A stretch of DNA of 64,000 bases. It comes from JADJPG01 sp964491875. Lineage in GTDB: Bacteria; Verrucomicrobiota; Verrucomicrobiia; Limisphaerales; JADJPG01. Of the stretch, positions 25,745-36,100 are shown piece by piece. The notes under the pieces were generated by a model, which was not told where the DNA came from, made no database searches, and saw only the letters and a list, made by a program, of their open reading frames with translations. Location: the NCBI GenBank assembly GCA_964491875.1, contig CAZBIC010000039.1, forward strand, positions 3,302 to 67,301. The letters run 5' to 3'. Position 1 is the stretch's first letter; each line of letters starts with the position of its first letter. Both the position numbers and the translations under genes were made by a program.

Positions 25745-25948
25745 AATGGTGTGGCCGCCCAACTGAGCTCAAAACCGAAGCAGAGTTCCAGTCCGGCATC
25801 CGTGGGTTTCCTTTTCTTCAACCCGTGTCCTTTCACGAGTCGGAGGCTGAGGCAATGAGAGCTCCGAGTCCAGCGCGGACTTGGTTGAAGTGAACTCGCC
25901 GAACCGGAGTTCGGCGATCCAACGAGCTTTTTCAATCCTCGGTCGCTC

Positions 25949-28900
25949 TTACTCCTGGCGCGTGGTGAAGAAGCGTTTGAGTTCTGTGCGATTGAACTGG
26001 TTCGTGTGAATGTAGGTGCCCAATCGATCAAACTGATTCGTCAGGAACGGTGTCCACTGGCTCAGCGGCGTGGTGACTTCCGGGCTGGTGATGGCCACAA
26101 AGTTCGCGCCTGGAGTCCCGCCCACGGCACTGACGATTACGTTCGTCCCGCGGACGCGCGGAACGCAGTTACGGAATTCGTAGGTAAGATCGTTGTGAGT
26201 GAGGCGATAGGTGCCGGTGTATCCGGAGAAGTAGCTGCCGACCACGACGGTGTAGGTGCCGCCACTGGTGGTGGTGTGGTTGACAACGGATTCGGTGGCG
26301 TCGTTGTCAAAGGTGATGAGGTTGCCGGCGGGGCCGTAGAGGCGGAGCCACGGGTTGAAGCTGCTGGTGCCGGTGAGCTCGGTGCAGCGGAGCGCGATGG
26401 GTTCCCCAGGGCAAAGGGTGAAGCGCCAGATGTCTTCGTCGCCGAGGGTGATGGTGCCTTCGTGGGAGCTGCCTGAGAGAGAGCCGCCTTCGTCTCCGGC
26501 GGGAACAATAAACGTTCCCGGAATGTTCAGGTAGGTGAGGTTGTAAGTGCCGCTGTGGCCGGAGAACCAGCTGCCGACGAGAACGGTGTGGATGCCGGTG
26601 TTGGTGGCCACGAAGCTGACGAAGGAGTCGCTGTCGTCGTTGTCAAAGGCGATGAGGGTGCCGGTGGGCCCAAGGAGGCTTAGGAAGGGGTTGTAGCTGG
26701 CGGTGCCGCCGGTCTCGCCGCAGCGGAGGATGATCTGGTCGCCGGCCTGGGCAGTGAAGCTCCACATGTCGATGTCGCCAATGGAGGTGATGCCGGCGTG
26801 GTTGCCGCCGTTGATAAGCCCGCCGCCCTCGTCGCCAAGGGGCACAGTGTAGTCGCCGGGGGTCTTGGCGAGGCGGAGATTGTAGGTGCCGGAGTGGCCG
26901 GAGAACCAGCTGCCGACGATAACGGTGTAGGTGCCGGCATTGGTGGCACGGTGGTTGAGGTACGAGTCACTGTCGTCGTTGTCGAAGTCGATGAGGACGC
27001 CGGTGGGGCCAATGAGGCGCAGGTAGGGGTTGAAACTGCTGGTGCCGGTGAGTTCGCCGACGCGGAGGGTGATGTTGTCTCCGACGGCGGCGGTGAAGCT
27101 CCACACGTCCTCGTCGCCCAGCAGCGTGGTGCCGGCGTGGTTGCCGCCGTTGATGAGCGGGCCGCCCTCGTCATCCGCCGGGACGATGTAGGGGACGGAG
27201 GAGTTCACGTAGCGGAGGTTATAGGTGCCGGAGTGGCCGGAGAACCAGCTGCCAACGATGACGGTGTAGGTGCCGGCATTGGTGGCGCGGTGGTTGAGGT
27301 ACGAGTCACTGTCGTCGTTGTCGAAGTCGATGAGGACGCCGGTGGGGCCGATCAGGCGGAGGTAGGGATTGTAGCTGGCGGTGCCGGTGAGTTCGCCGAC
27401 GCGCAGAGTGATGTTGTCGCCGACGGCGGCGGTGAAGCTCCACATATCCTCGTCGCCAACGAGGGTGACGCCGGCGTGATTGGCGCCGTTCGTGAGCGCG
27501 CCGCCTTCGTCATTCGATGCGATGACGAATTCGCCGGGCGCCTTCACGTAGTTGAGATTGTAAGTCCCAGTGTGACCGCGGAACCACGCGCCAACAATGA
27601 CGGTGTAAGTGCCGCTGTTGGTGGCGCGATGATTGACGTAGGAATCGGAAGCGTCGTTATCGAAGTCGATGAGCACGCCGGTGGGACCGATGAGGCGCAG
27701 GTAGGGACTATAGCTGGCGGTGCCGGTGATTTCGCCGACGCGCAGGGTGAGGTTGTCACCGGCGGTGGCGGTGAAGCTCCATACGTCTTCGTCACCGTTC
27801 GAGGTGGTACCGAAGTGGGCCATGCCGTTGGTGAGCGTGCCACCTTCGTCGCCGACGGGCACGGTGTAGGGCTGCTGGGAGTTCACGTAACGCAGGCTGT
27901 ATGTGCCGGTGTGCCCTTGGAACCATGCGCCGACGAGGACGGTGTACACGCCGGCATTGGTGGCACGATGATTGATGTAGGAATCGGAGGCGTCGTTATC
28001 GAAAGCGATCTGGACACCCGTGGGACCGATGAGCCGCAGGTAAGGATAATAGCTGGCGGAGCCAGTGATCTCGCCGACGCGCAGGGTAAGATTGTCACCC
28101 ACGGCAGCCGTGAAGCTCCACATGTCCTCGTCACCGTTGGCAATGGTGCCGAGGTGGTTGCCGCCATTGCTGAGCGGCCCGCCCTCATCATCCGAAGGCA
28201 CGACGAACGCGCCGGGAGCCTTTGCGTAGCGGAGATTGTAAGTGCCGGTGTGTCCACGGAACCACGCGCCCACGAGCACGGTGTAAACGCCATTGTTGGT
28301 GGCGCGGTGGTTGATGAAGGAATCGGCCGCGTCATTGTCTTGCGCAATCAGAACGCCAGTCGGTCCGATGAGCCGGAGGTAGGGATTGTAGCTGGCTGTT
28401 CCAGTAATCTCACCGCAGCGCAGTGTAATGTTCTCGCCGGCAGTCGCCGTGAAGGTCCAGGCGTCTTCATCACCGTTGGAGGTGGTGCCGAAATGATTCA
28501 TCCCGTTCGTGAGCGTACCTCCCTCGTCCCCCGCAGAAAGGGAGAAAGTGCCCGGGACATTTACGAGCCGCAGATTGTAGCTGCCGGTATGGCCCTGATT
28601 CGCGCTGCCGATGACGACCGTGTAGGTGCCCGCGTTGGTGGCGCGATGGTTGATGTAAGAGTCCGAGTTATCGTTGTCTGTGCCGATCAAAACGCCGGTC
28701 GGCCCATACAGCCGGAGGAAGGGACTGTAACTGGCGGTGCCGACGATTTCGCCGGCGCGCAGTGTGACGTTGTCGCCCACGGCCGCTGTGAAACTCCACA
28801 CGTCTTCGTCCCCGAGAGAATTCGTTCCGGTGTGATTGCCACCATTCACCAGCACGCCGCCTTCATCCCCCGCTGGCACGATGAACGCACCGGGTGCTTT

Positions 28901-29275
28901 AACCAGCCGAAGGTTATATGTGCCGGTTTGATTCGCGAAGCCGCTGCTGACGATCGCCGAGAAGGTGCCGCTGTTCGTCGCGCGCACGCTGATGTAGGAA
29001 TCGGCGGCGCCGTTATTCTGCGCCATCAATACCCCGTTCGGCGTGAGCAGACGCAAGAATGGATTGTAGCTCGTTGTTCCGGAAAGCTCGCCGCAACGAA
29101 GGATGATCGTGTCGCCAGCGTTTGCCGTAAACGTCCACGTATCCTCGTCGCCGATCGGTGACGTCGCTCCTTCGTGGTTGCCGCCGTTCTCTAGCGGACC
29201 TTGGGCGAACAATAACTGGGCATCGCTGAACAGGAGTGCAGCAAACGTGAACAGGAGGAAGCGATTCATCTTCAT
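25949..29275 (-). CDS. Exported protein with nine PPC-like (bacterial pre-peptidase C-terminal) repeats
   Basis: A 1108-residue protein from ATG 29275, chosen because it begins a signal peptide (MNRFLLFTFAALLFSDAQLL, cleavage near FAQG). The open frame continues 100 codons upstream but is low-complexity Arg/Gly text. Nine repeats of about 105 residues follow, each with NGGNHxG, GDEDxWSFTAxxGDxxxLR, GELTGTASYNPYLRL and HRATNAGTYTVxVGS. They resemble PPC beta-sandwich domains, usually accessory domains on secreted enzymes. No catalytic domain is present. The last ~80 residues (GANFVAITSPEVTTPLSQW) look like the C-terminal module common in exported Verrucomicrobiota proteins. It probably acts at or outside the cell surface. 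Confidence 0.85.
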   Translation of the reverse strand: MKMNRFLLFTFAALLFSDAQLLFAQGPLENGGNHEGATSPIGDEDTWTFTANAGDTIILRCGELSGTTSYNPFLRLLTPNGVLMAQNNGAADSYISVRATNSGTFSAIVSSGFANQTGTYNLRLVKAPGAFIVPAGDEGGVLVNGGNHTGTNSLGDEDVWSFTAAVGDNVTLRAGEIVGTASYSPFLRLYGPTGVLIGTDNDNSDSYINHRATNAGTYTVVIGSANQGHTGSYNLRLVNVPGTFSLSAGDEGGTLTNGMNHFGTTSNGDEDAWTFTATAGENITLRCGEITGTASYNPYLRLIGPTGVLIAQDNDAADSFINHRATNNGVYTVLVGAWFRGHTGTYNLRYAKAPGAFVVPSDDEGGPLSNGGNHLGTIANGDEDMWSFTAAVGDNLTLRVGEITGSASYYPYLRLIGPTGVQIAFDNDASDSYINHRATNAGVYTVLVGAWFQGHTGTYSLRYVNSQQPYTVPVGDEGGTLTNGMAHFGTTSNGDEDVWSFTATAGDNLTLRVGEITGTASYSPYLRLIGPTGVLIDFDNDASDSYVNHRATNSGTYTVIVGAWFRGHTGTYNLNYVKAPGEFVIASNDEGGALTNGANHAGVTLVGDEDMWSFTAAVGDNITLRVGELTGTASYNPYLRLIGPTGVLIDFDNDDSDSYLNHRATNAGTYTVIVGSWFSGHSGTYNLRYVNSSVPYIVPADDEGGPLINGGNHAGTTLLGDEDVWSFTAAVGDNITLRVGELTGTSSFNPYLRLIGPTGVLIDFDNDDSDSYLNHRATNAGTYTVIVGSWFSGHSGTYNLRLAKTPGDYTVPLGDEGGGLINGGNHAGITSIGDIDMWSFTAQAGDQIILRCGETGGTASYNPFLSLLGPTGTLIAFDNDDSDSFVSFVATNTGIHTVLVGSWFSGHSGTYNLTYLNIPGTFIVPAGDEGGSLSGSSHEGTITLGDEDIWRFTLCPGEPIALRCTELTGTSSFNPWLRLYGPAGNLITFDNDATESVVNHTTTSGGTYTVVVGSYFSGYTGTYRLTHNDLTYEFRNCVPRVRGTNVIVSAVGGTPGANFVAITSPEVTTPLSQWTPFLTNQFDRLGTYIHTNQFNRTELKRFFTTRQE
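26178..29200 (-). repeat. Array of nine ~315-bp coding repeats
   Basis: The PPC-like repeats are close copies at DNA level; for example the units around 26870-27170 and 27220-27480 share long identical runs such as GTCGTCGTTGTCGAAGTCGA. Units at both ends are more diverged. The pattern suggests recent duplication or gene conversion in the middle of the array. Assembly collapse or copy-number error is possible here. Confidence 0.8.
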
Positions 29276-29421
29276 AGTGGAGCCTTCTTCAACCAACCGC
29301 CGAGGTGTCCTTCCAACGCTTTGCGAGTCCATTCCTAAACCTCCGCCAGTGGACCGATCACCCGCCGCTCCGTCAACCTCCGATTCCGACAAAATCCATC
29401 GCGACCGCAAACTTCCCCGCG

Positions 29422-32400
29422 TTACCGCAAAACCGCGGGCTTTCCCGAGCCATCGATCACGATCTCGCGAGTTCCCACAGGAACAGCATTCGTCGTTCGC
29501 GCCCCATTCGGCCAGCGCACGAGCACGCGCGAAGGCAAACCACCCAGCACCTGCGCCGACGAATCCTGCGACCAATAACCCGCGCCTGAATGCACCTCAA
29601 ACGCCGGACCGGGTACTCTGTCGACTTCGCCTCGCACCACCGCGCCCACCGCATCACGATTTCCCGGCAAGCCCACCAACCGCACCCGCAAGCCCGGCTT
29701 CGCCGTCGTGTTGCGATACAGCTTCGTCTCCGCTCCGTTCTGTGACACCGCGAGATCCATGCGGCCATCGCGATCAAAATCCGCCGCCGCTGCACCACGT
29801 TGCTCGCCGTAGATCGCCAGCCCACTCATCGTCGCCGTCAACGCATCGAATCCGCCACGGCCATCGCCTCGCAACAACAGACCCCGCCCCGCGTCGAGAC
29901 GCGGCACGTCGGGCTGCAGGCCGAAGAAATTCTGTGCGAGAAACAGATCGACGCGACCGTCGCCATCGAAATCCTGCGCCACGACGCCAAACACCGGCGC
30001 GAGCTGCGCCTCCGCCGGCAACGCGCGGAGCTCGAAATGATCACCACGATTCAGCAACACCACGCTTTCCAGCCACGACGCCGTGAGCCGTTTCATCTCG
30101 CCCGCCTTGTCACCGAGAATCTCCGTCAGCGACGCGCGGCCATACTGCATGTGCGTGGCGAACCGCGTCCGCACAAACGGCAGACCACGCGCGAGGAAAT
30201 CCATCTGCCGCTCCGGGACCACGGTTTTCAACGTCGTGTCGTAGTACGCTTCGACGACATCCGTCACGCCATCACCAGTCGCGTCGCCGAACCACAACTC
30301 GATCGGCTGCGCCCGGTGACTTTGCTGCCGCGTGCTGCTTCCCCAGTTTCCCGCGACGAGATCCATCCGTCCATCGCCATCAAAATCCCCCGCCGTCACG
30401 CTGTTCCACAAGCCAGTGAACTGCGAAAGCACAGAACGTGGAGCGTTCGTCGTTCCGACCGGCGCATCCCACGCAGCCAACCGCCCGCGCTCATTCCGAA
30501 ACACCTTCAGCGGCCCCCACTCGCACGCGAGCACCAGATCCGAATCACCATCCGCATCCAAGTCGCTGAACACCGCGCCGCTGACCAGGCCCACGCCGGC
30601 GAATGTCGCCGTGTTCGTGGCATCCACCGCAAAGCTTTCGCCCACACCGCGCAGCAACATCGACGACGCCGGTTCCGGCCAGCGCTCCGGAATCATCCGC
30701 CCGCCCACAAACAAATCGAGTTGCCCGTCGCCATCCACATCCGCCATCGCCATCGGACCCGCGCTCGACGTGCTCGCCGGCAGCGAATCATCGAAGGCGC
30801 GCTTCGCGAAATCAGCGAGCCGCACCATCGGCACATCCGTCGCCTTGTCCTCGTAGTTGGACTGCGCCGCGATCAACCCGATCGCGCCCGAGCTCCGTCG
30901 CCACGGCAGAATCGTCGCAACATCGCGAGCCGCCGGCTGAATCAGGAACGGCTCGATCGCCGGTTGAAATGCGCCCTGCTGATTGTTCCGCAGCGCCGCG
31001 ATGAAACCGCCCTTCCCCGCGCCGACCACCAAATCATCCCAGCCGTCGCCATCCAAATCCGACCACGTCACGCCGGGCCCCAGCTGGCTGAGCTGATGTG
31101 GCAACATCGGCTGGCGCGCGAAATCGTCGAAGCGTTCATCTACATGGCGATGCACGAGCGATGCCGACACATCTGCAAACATCGGCGGCGTTGCCGGCAC
31201 GCGGCTCTCCGGAACTGGCGGAACGGCTCCCGCTTCGTCCACTTCGCAGAGCTGATTCGCCCGCACGCCAGCCACCACGCTCTGCTTCCCGCCTGGCCAC
31301 TTCACCACCACGGTCATCACGTTGGTCGCGGAGCCCGCCGCGAAAACGCGCATCGCGTCATCGCTCGAAAGATATCTACCTCCGCTGATCATCTCCTGGC
31401 TCTGCTCCGGCACAGTCCCACCGCGCACCATGATGCGCGCACCGATGCCGCGCGTATTGGGCGCGAGGCCCTTCAGCCGCACCGCAACGCGCGGCGCCGT
31501 GGAGTCGTTGCGGTAGAACGAAACCGGATCGTTCAGGTTATTCACCACCACATCCAGATCGCCATCGTTGTCCAAATCCGCCGCCGCCATGCCGTGTGAA
31601 ACGCCGTCGAAGTTCAGCCCCCACTCGGCGCCGGTTTCCTGGAAAGTCAGATCGCCGCGATTGCGATACGCCACGTTCGGCGAGTTTTGGCGCGGAAACA
31701 ATTTGCGGCTCTCAAAGATCTCCTCGCGCGTCGTACGCCGCATTCCCTTGAGCTTCTCGACCACGTCCAGGCTTCGCGCCATGCGCTCGTGACCGTTTGC
31801 CACCAGCAAATCTTCATAGCCATCCAGATCCACATCGAGGAAGAGCGGCGTCCAACTCCAGTCCGTCGCCTCCACGCCCGCGAACGCCGCCATCTCCGCG
31901 TACGTGCCGTCACCGCGGTTCAGGTAAAGCGTGTTCACCATGTAGTGCGGGCGATTCTCATACAGCCCCGGCAACGGCACCGGCGGCATCCGGTCGCCCT
32001 GCATGTCCATCCGCATCACGTGATCGCGGCTCAGCATGTCCACCACGAAGATGTCGTCGTAGCCATCGCGGTTGAAATCCGCCACGTCGATGCCCATCGA
32101 GAAATGACTGCTCTTGCGGAACATCAACATCGGCGCCGCGCGAAACTTTCCCGCGCCCTGGTTCAGCCACACGCGATCCGGCGTATCGAAGTCGTTGCAG
32201 ACCCAGATGTCGGTCAGCCCATCCTGGTTGAAGTCGCGCATCATCACGCTCAAGCCCCAGTCGAACGGCGGCTCCGCGAGCGGTTGCCCCGCTTCGTCCA
32301 GAAACGTCCCGTCCGTGAACGACAGCGGCGCAAAACTCTTCCCGCCAACGTTGCGATACACTTCATCCACCTCGCCGTTCTCCTCGATGCCACCGCGCGC

Positions 32401-33114
32401 ATTGACTCGATAACGATTCGCGAACTCCGGGTCCGTCGCCGGACGTCCATTCACGCGGGCCACCACCTTCTGTCCGTTGCGCGTGGCAAAGTGGAAGGTC
32501 GTGTTCGGCATGTCCATCAAAGCCATCGTGCGATAGTTCGCCACGTAGAGATCGAGAAACCGATCGCCATCGAGATCACCGATCGCGAGCGACATGCCGG
32601 CCTTCGATCCGTTCAACCGCGCGAACTCGGTGAACTTCCCACGGCCGTCATTCGCCAAAACGTGCGTGCCGTGCCCCACCGTGTTCACCACGAGATCGAG
32701 ATCCCCGTCGCCATCCATGTCCGCGAACGCCGCCCCCGCCGCGGTCTGTCCATCAAATGCCACTCCGGCCGTCGTGGCGATGTTCGTGAAACGCCAGTCG
32801 CCGAGATTGCGATAGAGCGCGCTCGCGCCGGTGAGATTGCAGAGGAAGACATCGCAACGGCCGTCCGCATCGACATCGCCGAAAGCCACGCCGCCGCCGT
32901 TCATCAGCACCTGATTCGTAAGATGCCGCCATTGGGGAAGCTGATTGCTGAAGAGAATGCCCGTCGTCGCCGCCGGCATCGCGGTAAAGCCCGTTTTGCC
33001 CGCGGCAGTTACAGTGAGTTGAATCGTGCGCCCAGCGCCCTTCGTCTCGCCGACTGGCGAAGCCGCCAATCCTACAAACGCGGTGAGCAGGAACAAAAGC
33101 GCGGCAGCCTTCAT
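29422..33114 (-). CDS. Giant exported FG-GAP/VCBS repeat protein with two ASPIC/UnbV domains (paralogue 1)
   Basis: A 1230-residue protein from ATG 33114 (GTG one codon earlier possible), with signal peptide MKAAALLFLLTAFVGLAAS. Many FG-GAP blades carry calcium-type DxDxDGxxD loops, for example DVDADGRCDVF and DMDGDGDLDLVV. An ASPIC/UnbV domain lies near residues 565-650 (RGIGARIMVRGG) and another at the C-terminus (HSGAGYWSQDSS, then VLVRWPNGART). This CRTAC1-like layout is a secreted beta-propeller pair with no known enzyme activity. It starts 4-7 bases after the stop of paralogue 2, so the two are probably translated together. The 146 bases after it hold no gene. Confidence 0.88.
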   Translation of the reverse strand: MKAAALLFLLTAFVGLAASPVGETKGAGRTIQLTVTAAGKTGFTAMPAATTGILFSNQLPQWRHLTNQVLMNGGGVAFGDVDADGRCDVFLCNLTGASALYRNLGDWRFTNIATTAGVAFDGQTAAGAAFADMDGDGDLDLVVNTVGHGTHVLANDGRGKFTEFARLNGSKAGMSLAIGDLDGDRFLDLYVANYRTMALMDMPNTTFHFATRNGQKVVARVNGRPATDPEFANRYRVNARGGIEENGEVDEVYRNVGGKSFAPLSFTDGTFLDEAGQPLAEPPFDWGLSVMMRDFNQDGLTDIWVCNDFDTPDRVWLNQGAGKFRAAPMLMFRKSSHFSMGIDVADFNRDGYDDIFVVDMLSRDHVMRMDMQGDRMPPVPLPGLYENRPHYMVNTLYLNRGDGTYAEMAAFAGVEATDWSWTPLFLDVDLDGYEDLLVANGHERMARSLDVVEKLKGMRRTTREEIFESRKLFPRQNSPNVAYRNRGDLTFQETGAEWGLNFDGVSHGMAAADLDNDGDLDVVVNNLNDPVSFYRNDSTAPRVAVRLKGLAPNTRGIGARIMVRGGTVPEQSQEMISGGRYLSSDDAMRVFAAGSATNVMTVVVKWPGGKQSVVAGVRANQLCEVDEAGAVPPVPESRVPATPPMFADVSASLVHRHVDERFDDFARQPMLPHQLSQLGPGVTWSDLDGDGWDDLVVGAGKGGFIAALRNNQQGAFQPAIEPFLIQPAARDVATILPWRRSSGAIGLIAAQSNYEDKATDVPMVRLADFAKRAFDDSLPASTSSAGPMAMADVDGDGQLDLFVGGRMIPERWPEPASSMLLRGVGESFAVDATNTATFAGVGLVSGAVFSDLDADGDSDLVLACEWGPLKVFRNERGRLAAWDAPVGTTNAPRSVLSQFTGLWNSVTAGDFDGDGRMDLVAGNWGSSTRQQSHRAQPIELWFGDATGDGVTDVVEAYYDTTLKTVVPERQMDFLARGLPFVRTRFATHMQYGRASLTEILGDKAGEMKRLTASWLESVVLLNRGDHFELRALPAEAQLAPVFGVVAQDFDGDGRVDLFLAQNFFGLQPDVPRLDAGRGLLLRGDGRGGFDALTATMSGLAIYGEQRGAAAADFDRDGRMDLAVSQNGAETKLYRNTTAKPGLRVRLVGLPGNRDAVGAVVRGEVDRVPGPAFEVHSGAGYWSQDSSAQVLGGLPSRVLVRWPNGARTTNAVPVGTREIVIDGSGKPAVLR

Positions 33115-33121
33115 CACAAGT

Positions 33122-36100
33122 TCACCTCCTGGCCGTCACTCGCCCGGTTTCATTGATTGCCACCTCGCGCGCACCTTCGGGCAACTCCGTGGTCGTTGTT
33201 TTCCCGCCCGGCCAGCGCACGATTACTTGCTTCGCGACAAACGGCGCGGTCAGGACCGGTACCGCGCTGTCCTGCGACCAGTAACCGGCGCCTGCATGAA
33301 TCTCGCGCGCCGGCCCCAGCTTTTCCCCGGACGCCAGACGCAACACCGCACCGACGCCATGCGGATTGTTCTTCGGCCCGAGCAACCGCACGCGCAACCC
33401 CGGTTTGCCCGTGGCGTTGCGATACAACTTCGTGTCCGCGGAGTTCTGCGTCACCACGAGATCCGCACGACCGTCGCCGTCGAAATCCGACACCGCCGAG
33501 CCGCGCTGTTCGCCATACACTTTCACGCCGCTCGATTCACCGGGCACAGCGCGAAAGCTGCCCTTTCCATCGCCAGCGAGGAGCAACCCGCGTCCGGCAT
33601 CGAACCGCGATGTGTCTCCATCGACCGCGAAGAAATTCTGGCTGAGAAAAACATCCTCCGCACCGTCGCCATCGAAGTCCGCGACATTCACACCGAACGC
33701 CGGCGAGAACTGCGCTTCGATCGGCAGCACGCGCGCTTCGAAATGATCACCGCGATTCAGGAAGACGGTCGACTCGAGCCACACCGCTTCGAGCATCTTC
33801 GCCTGGCGCGGGCCAAGGATGTCCGCGATGCCCGCTGTCGCGAACGAGTTCTGCGTTGGATACTTCTCCGTCACCCACGGCAGAAACCGCGCGAACATAT
33901 ACGAAACCCACGGCACGTCCTTCTTCAGGTCGGGATCAAAATGCGTTTCGAACACATCCGCCACGCCAGCGACCGTCCATTCGCCGAAGTAAACTCGCAG
34001 CGGCTTCGCGCGAAAATTCTGGTAACGCCCGTTGCGCCCCCAATTGCTGGCGACGATGTCCAGCCGACCATCACCATCGAAGTCACCCGCGTTCACGCCG
34101 TTCCACCAGCCGGTGATTGTGGAGATGGACGAACGTTGAGCGTCGGGCAAGGCAATCGCTGCGTCGAATGGCACCAACTTCCCACCGTCATTTCGGAACA
34201 GCTTAAACGGCCCCCATTCGATCGCGAGAATCAGATCCGGATCACCATCTGCATCGAAATCGCTGAACACCGCCCCGCTGACCATCCCGATCAACGCGAG
34301 ACGCTTGCAGTTCTCTTCGTCGATCTCGAAGCCCGCTCCCGTGCCCTTGAAGAACAACGACGAAGGCGTCTCCGGATACTTCTGCGCCTCGACGCGTCCG
34401 CCCACGAACAGGTCCAAGACGCCATCGCCATTCACATCCGCCATCGCCAGCGGCCCGACCGAAACTTCCCAGCCGGGAAAGTTGCCCTGTCGTTTCTCCT
34501 TCGTCGGATCGTATTCGCGCACCATCGCCCCGCCGAGTTCCTCCGCTTCGTAATTCGCCGCTCCGGCCAGCACGACATTGGAGCCGTCCGCCTTGCGCCA
34601 GCCCAGCAGCGTCGTCTGATCGCGTGGCAACGGCTCCTCGAATACCGGCGCCCGCCACGAAGCGAAGCCGCCTTTGCCGTCATTGCGAAACACCGCCATC
34701 TTCCCACCCGCGCCGCCACCCAGAATCAATTCGTCCGACCCGTCGCCATCCAAATCGTACCACGTCGCTCCCGGACCGAGCTGACTCATTTTCCGAGGCA
34801 ACAACGGCTGGCGATTGAAATCAGGAAACTCCGCCTCCAAGTGCTCATGATTGATCCGGACGCTCACATCGGTGAAGAGCGTCCGGGCCGCGCTCGGCGC
34901 ATCCATTCGACGCGGCCCCGGACCGGGCTTCGCGCCAGTCTCATCGATTTCGTACACCCGATTTGCGCGCACACCGTTCACCACGCTGACTGTTCCGCTG
35001 CGCCAGGTGACCTCAATGCTCATGCCGTCCTTCGCCGCACCGGTGGCGAACATCCGCGCACCGTCATCGCCCGCGAGGTAACGCCCGCCGCTGATGACCT
35101 CCTGACTCTGCAGCATCGGCCCGCCGAGAAAACGAATCTTCGCGCCGACCCCCTGCGTGTTCGGCGCCTTGCCACGCACGCGCACGAGGACGCGTCCGCC
35201 GGGCGATTCGTTGCGATAGATGCCCGCGCTGTCGTTGAGATGATTCAAGATCACATCGAGGTCGCCGTCATTGTCGATGTCCGCCGTACACATGCCGTGC
35301 GTGGTGCCCACGTGATCGAAACCCCATTCCTTCGCCTTGTCCTCGAAGGTCAAATCACCGCGATTGCGAAACGCCTGGTTGTGCAGGTTCAGCAGCGGGA
35401 AATGTTTCTTCTTCAATTCGCGATGCTCCTGATCCGTCAGCTTGCGCACGCGACGAGCCTTGAGAATGGCATCCACTGCATCGGCATTGAGCGAATCGCG
35501 TGTGTGACCGGTCGTCACAAAGACGTCCTCATAGCCATCCAGATCCAGATCGAGAAACAGCGGCATCCATGACCACTCGGTCGCATCCAGGCCCGCCAAC
35601 TGCGCAATCTCCGCGTATGTTCCGTCGCCGCGACCGAGGTAAAGCGTGTTGCGCTTATACTGCGGCCGGTTGTCGATAAGGCCCGCCGGCAGGAAGAGCG
35701 GCGTAACACCCATCGTCTGCGTCTTCCGTTTCTCGTGCTCGCGGCTCAGCATGTCCACGACGAAGAAATCATCGTAGCCATCGCGATTGATGTCCGCGAA
35801 GTCCACGCCCATCGAGAAGCGCGGCGTGTTCCGCACGGCGAGATTCGACATCGCGCGGAACTTGCCGCGACCGTCGTTCACCCAGATGCGGTCCGGCGGG
35901 AAGAGATCGTTCGCGATGTAGATGTCCGGCGCGAGATCGCCGTTCATGTCGCGGAACATCACCGACAAACCGAAGTCATACGGCGGCTTGGTCAGCGGCT
36001 TTCCCTCTTCGTCGAGAAACGTCCCGTCCGTCCACGACAACTGGCGGAAGTTCCCCTTGCCGTCGTTGAGATAAACCGCGTCCGGTTCACCGAGCTCACG

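Noticed and set aside
26798..29161. A 787-codon open frame on the + strand opposite the PPC-repeat gene
   Set aside because: It is the antisense shadow of a GC-rich repeat gene. It has repeated Gly/Ala/Val/Asp text and no known domain, while the - strand has a signal peptide and coherent repeats.
26178..29200. Regular repeats that could be mistaken for a CRISPR or satellite array
   Set aside because: The unit is about 315 bp, all in one frame, and encodes a protein domain; there are no short direct repeats with unique spacers.
29276..29575. 100-residue N-terminal extension of the PPC-repeat protein
   Set aside because: The extension is Arg/Gly/Ser-rich without features and would bury a clear signal peptide that starts at 29275.
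33026..35572. An 848-codon + strand open frame opposite FG-GAP paralogue 2, and similar long frames opposite the other copies
   Set aside because: Arg/His/Ala-rich, low-complexity translation with no motif; it arises from codon bias of the real gene on the other strand.
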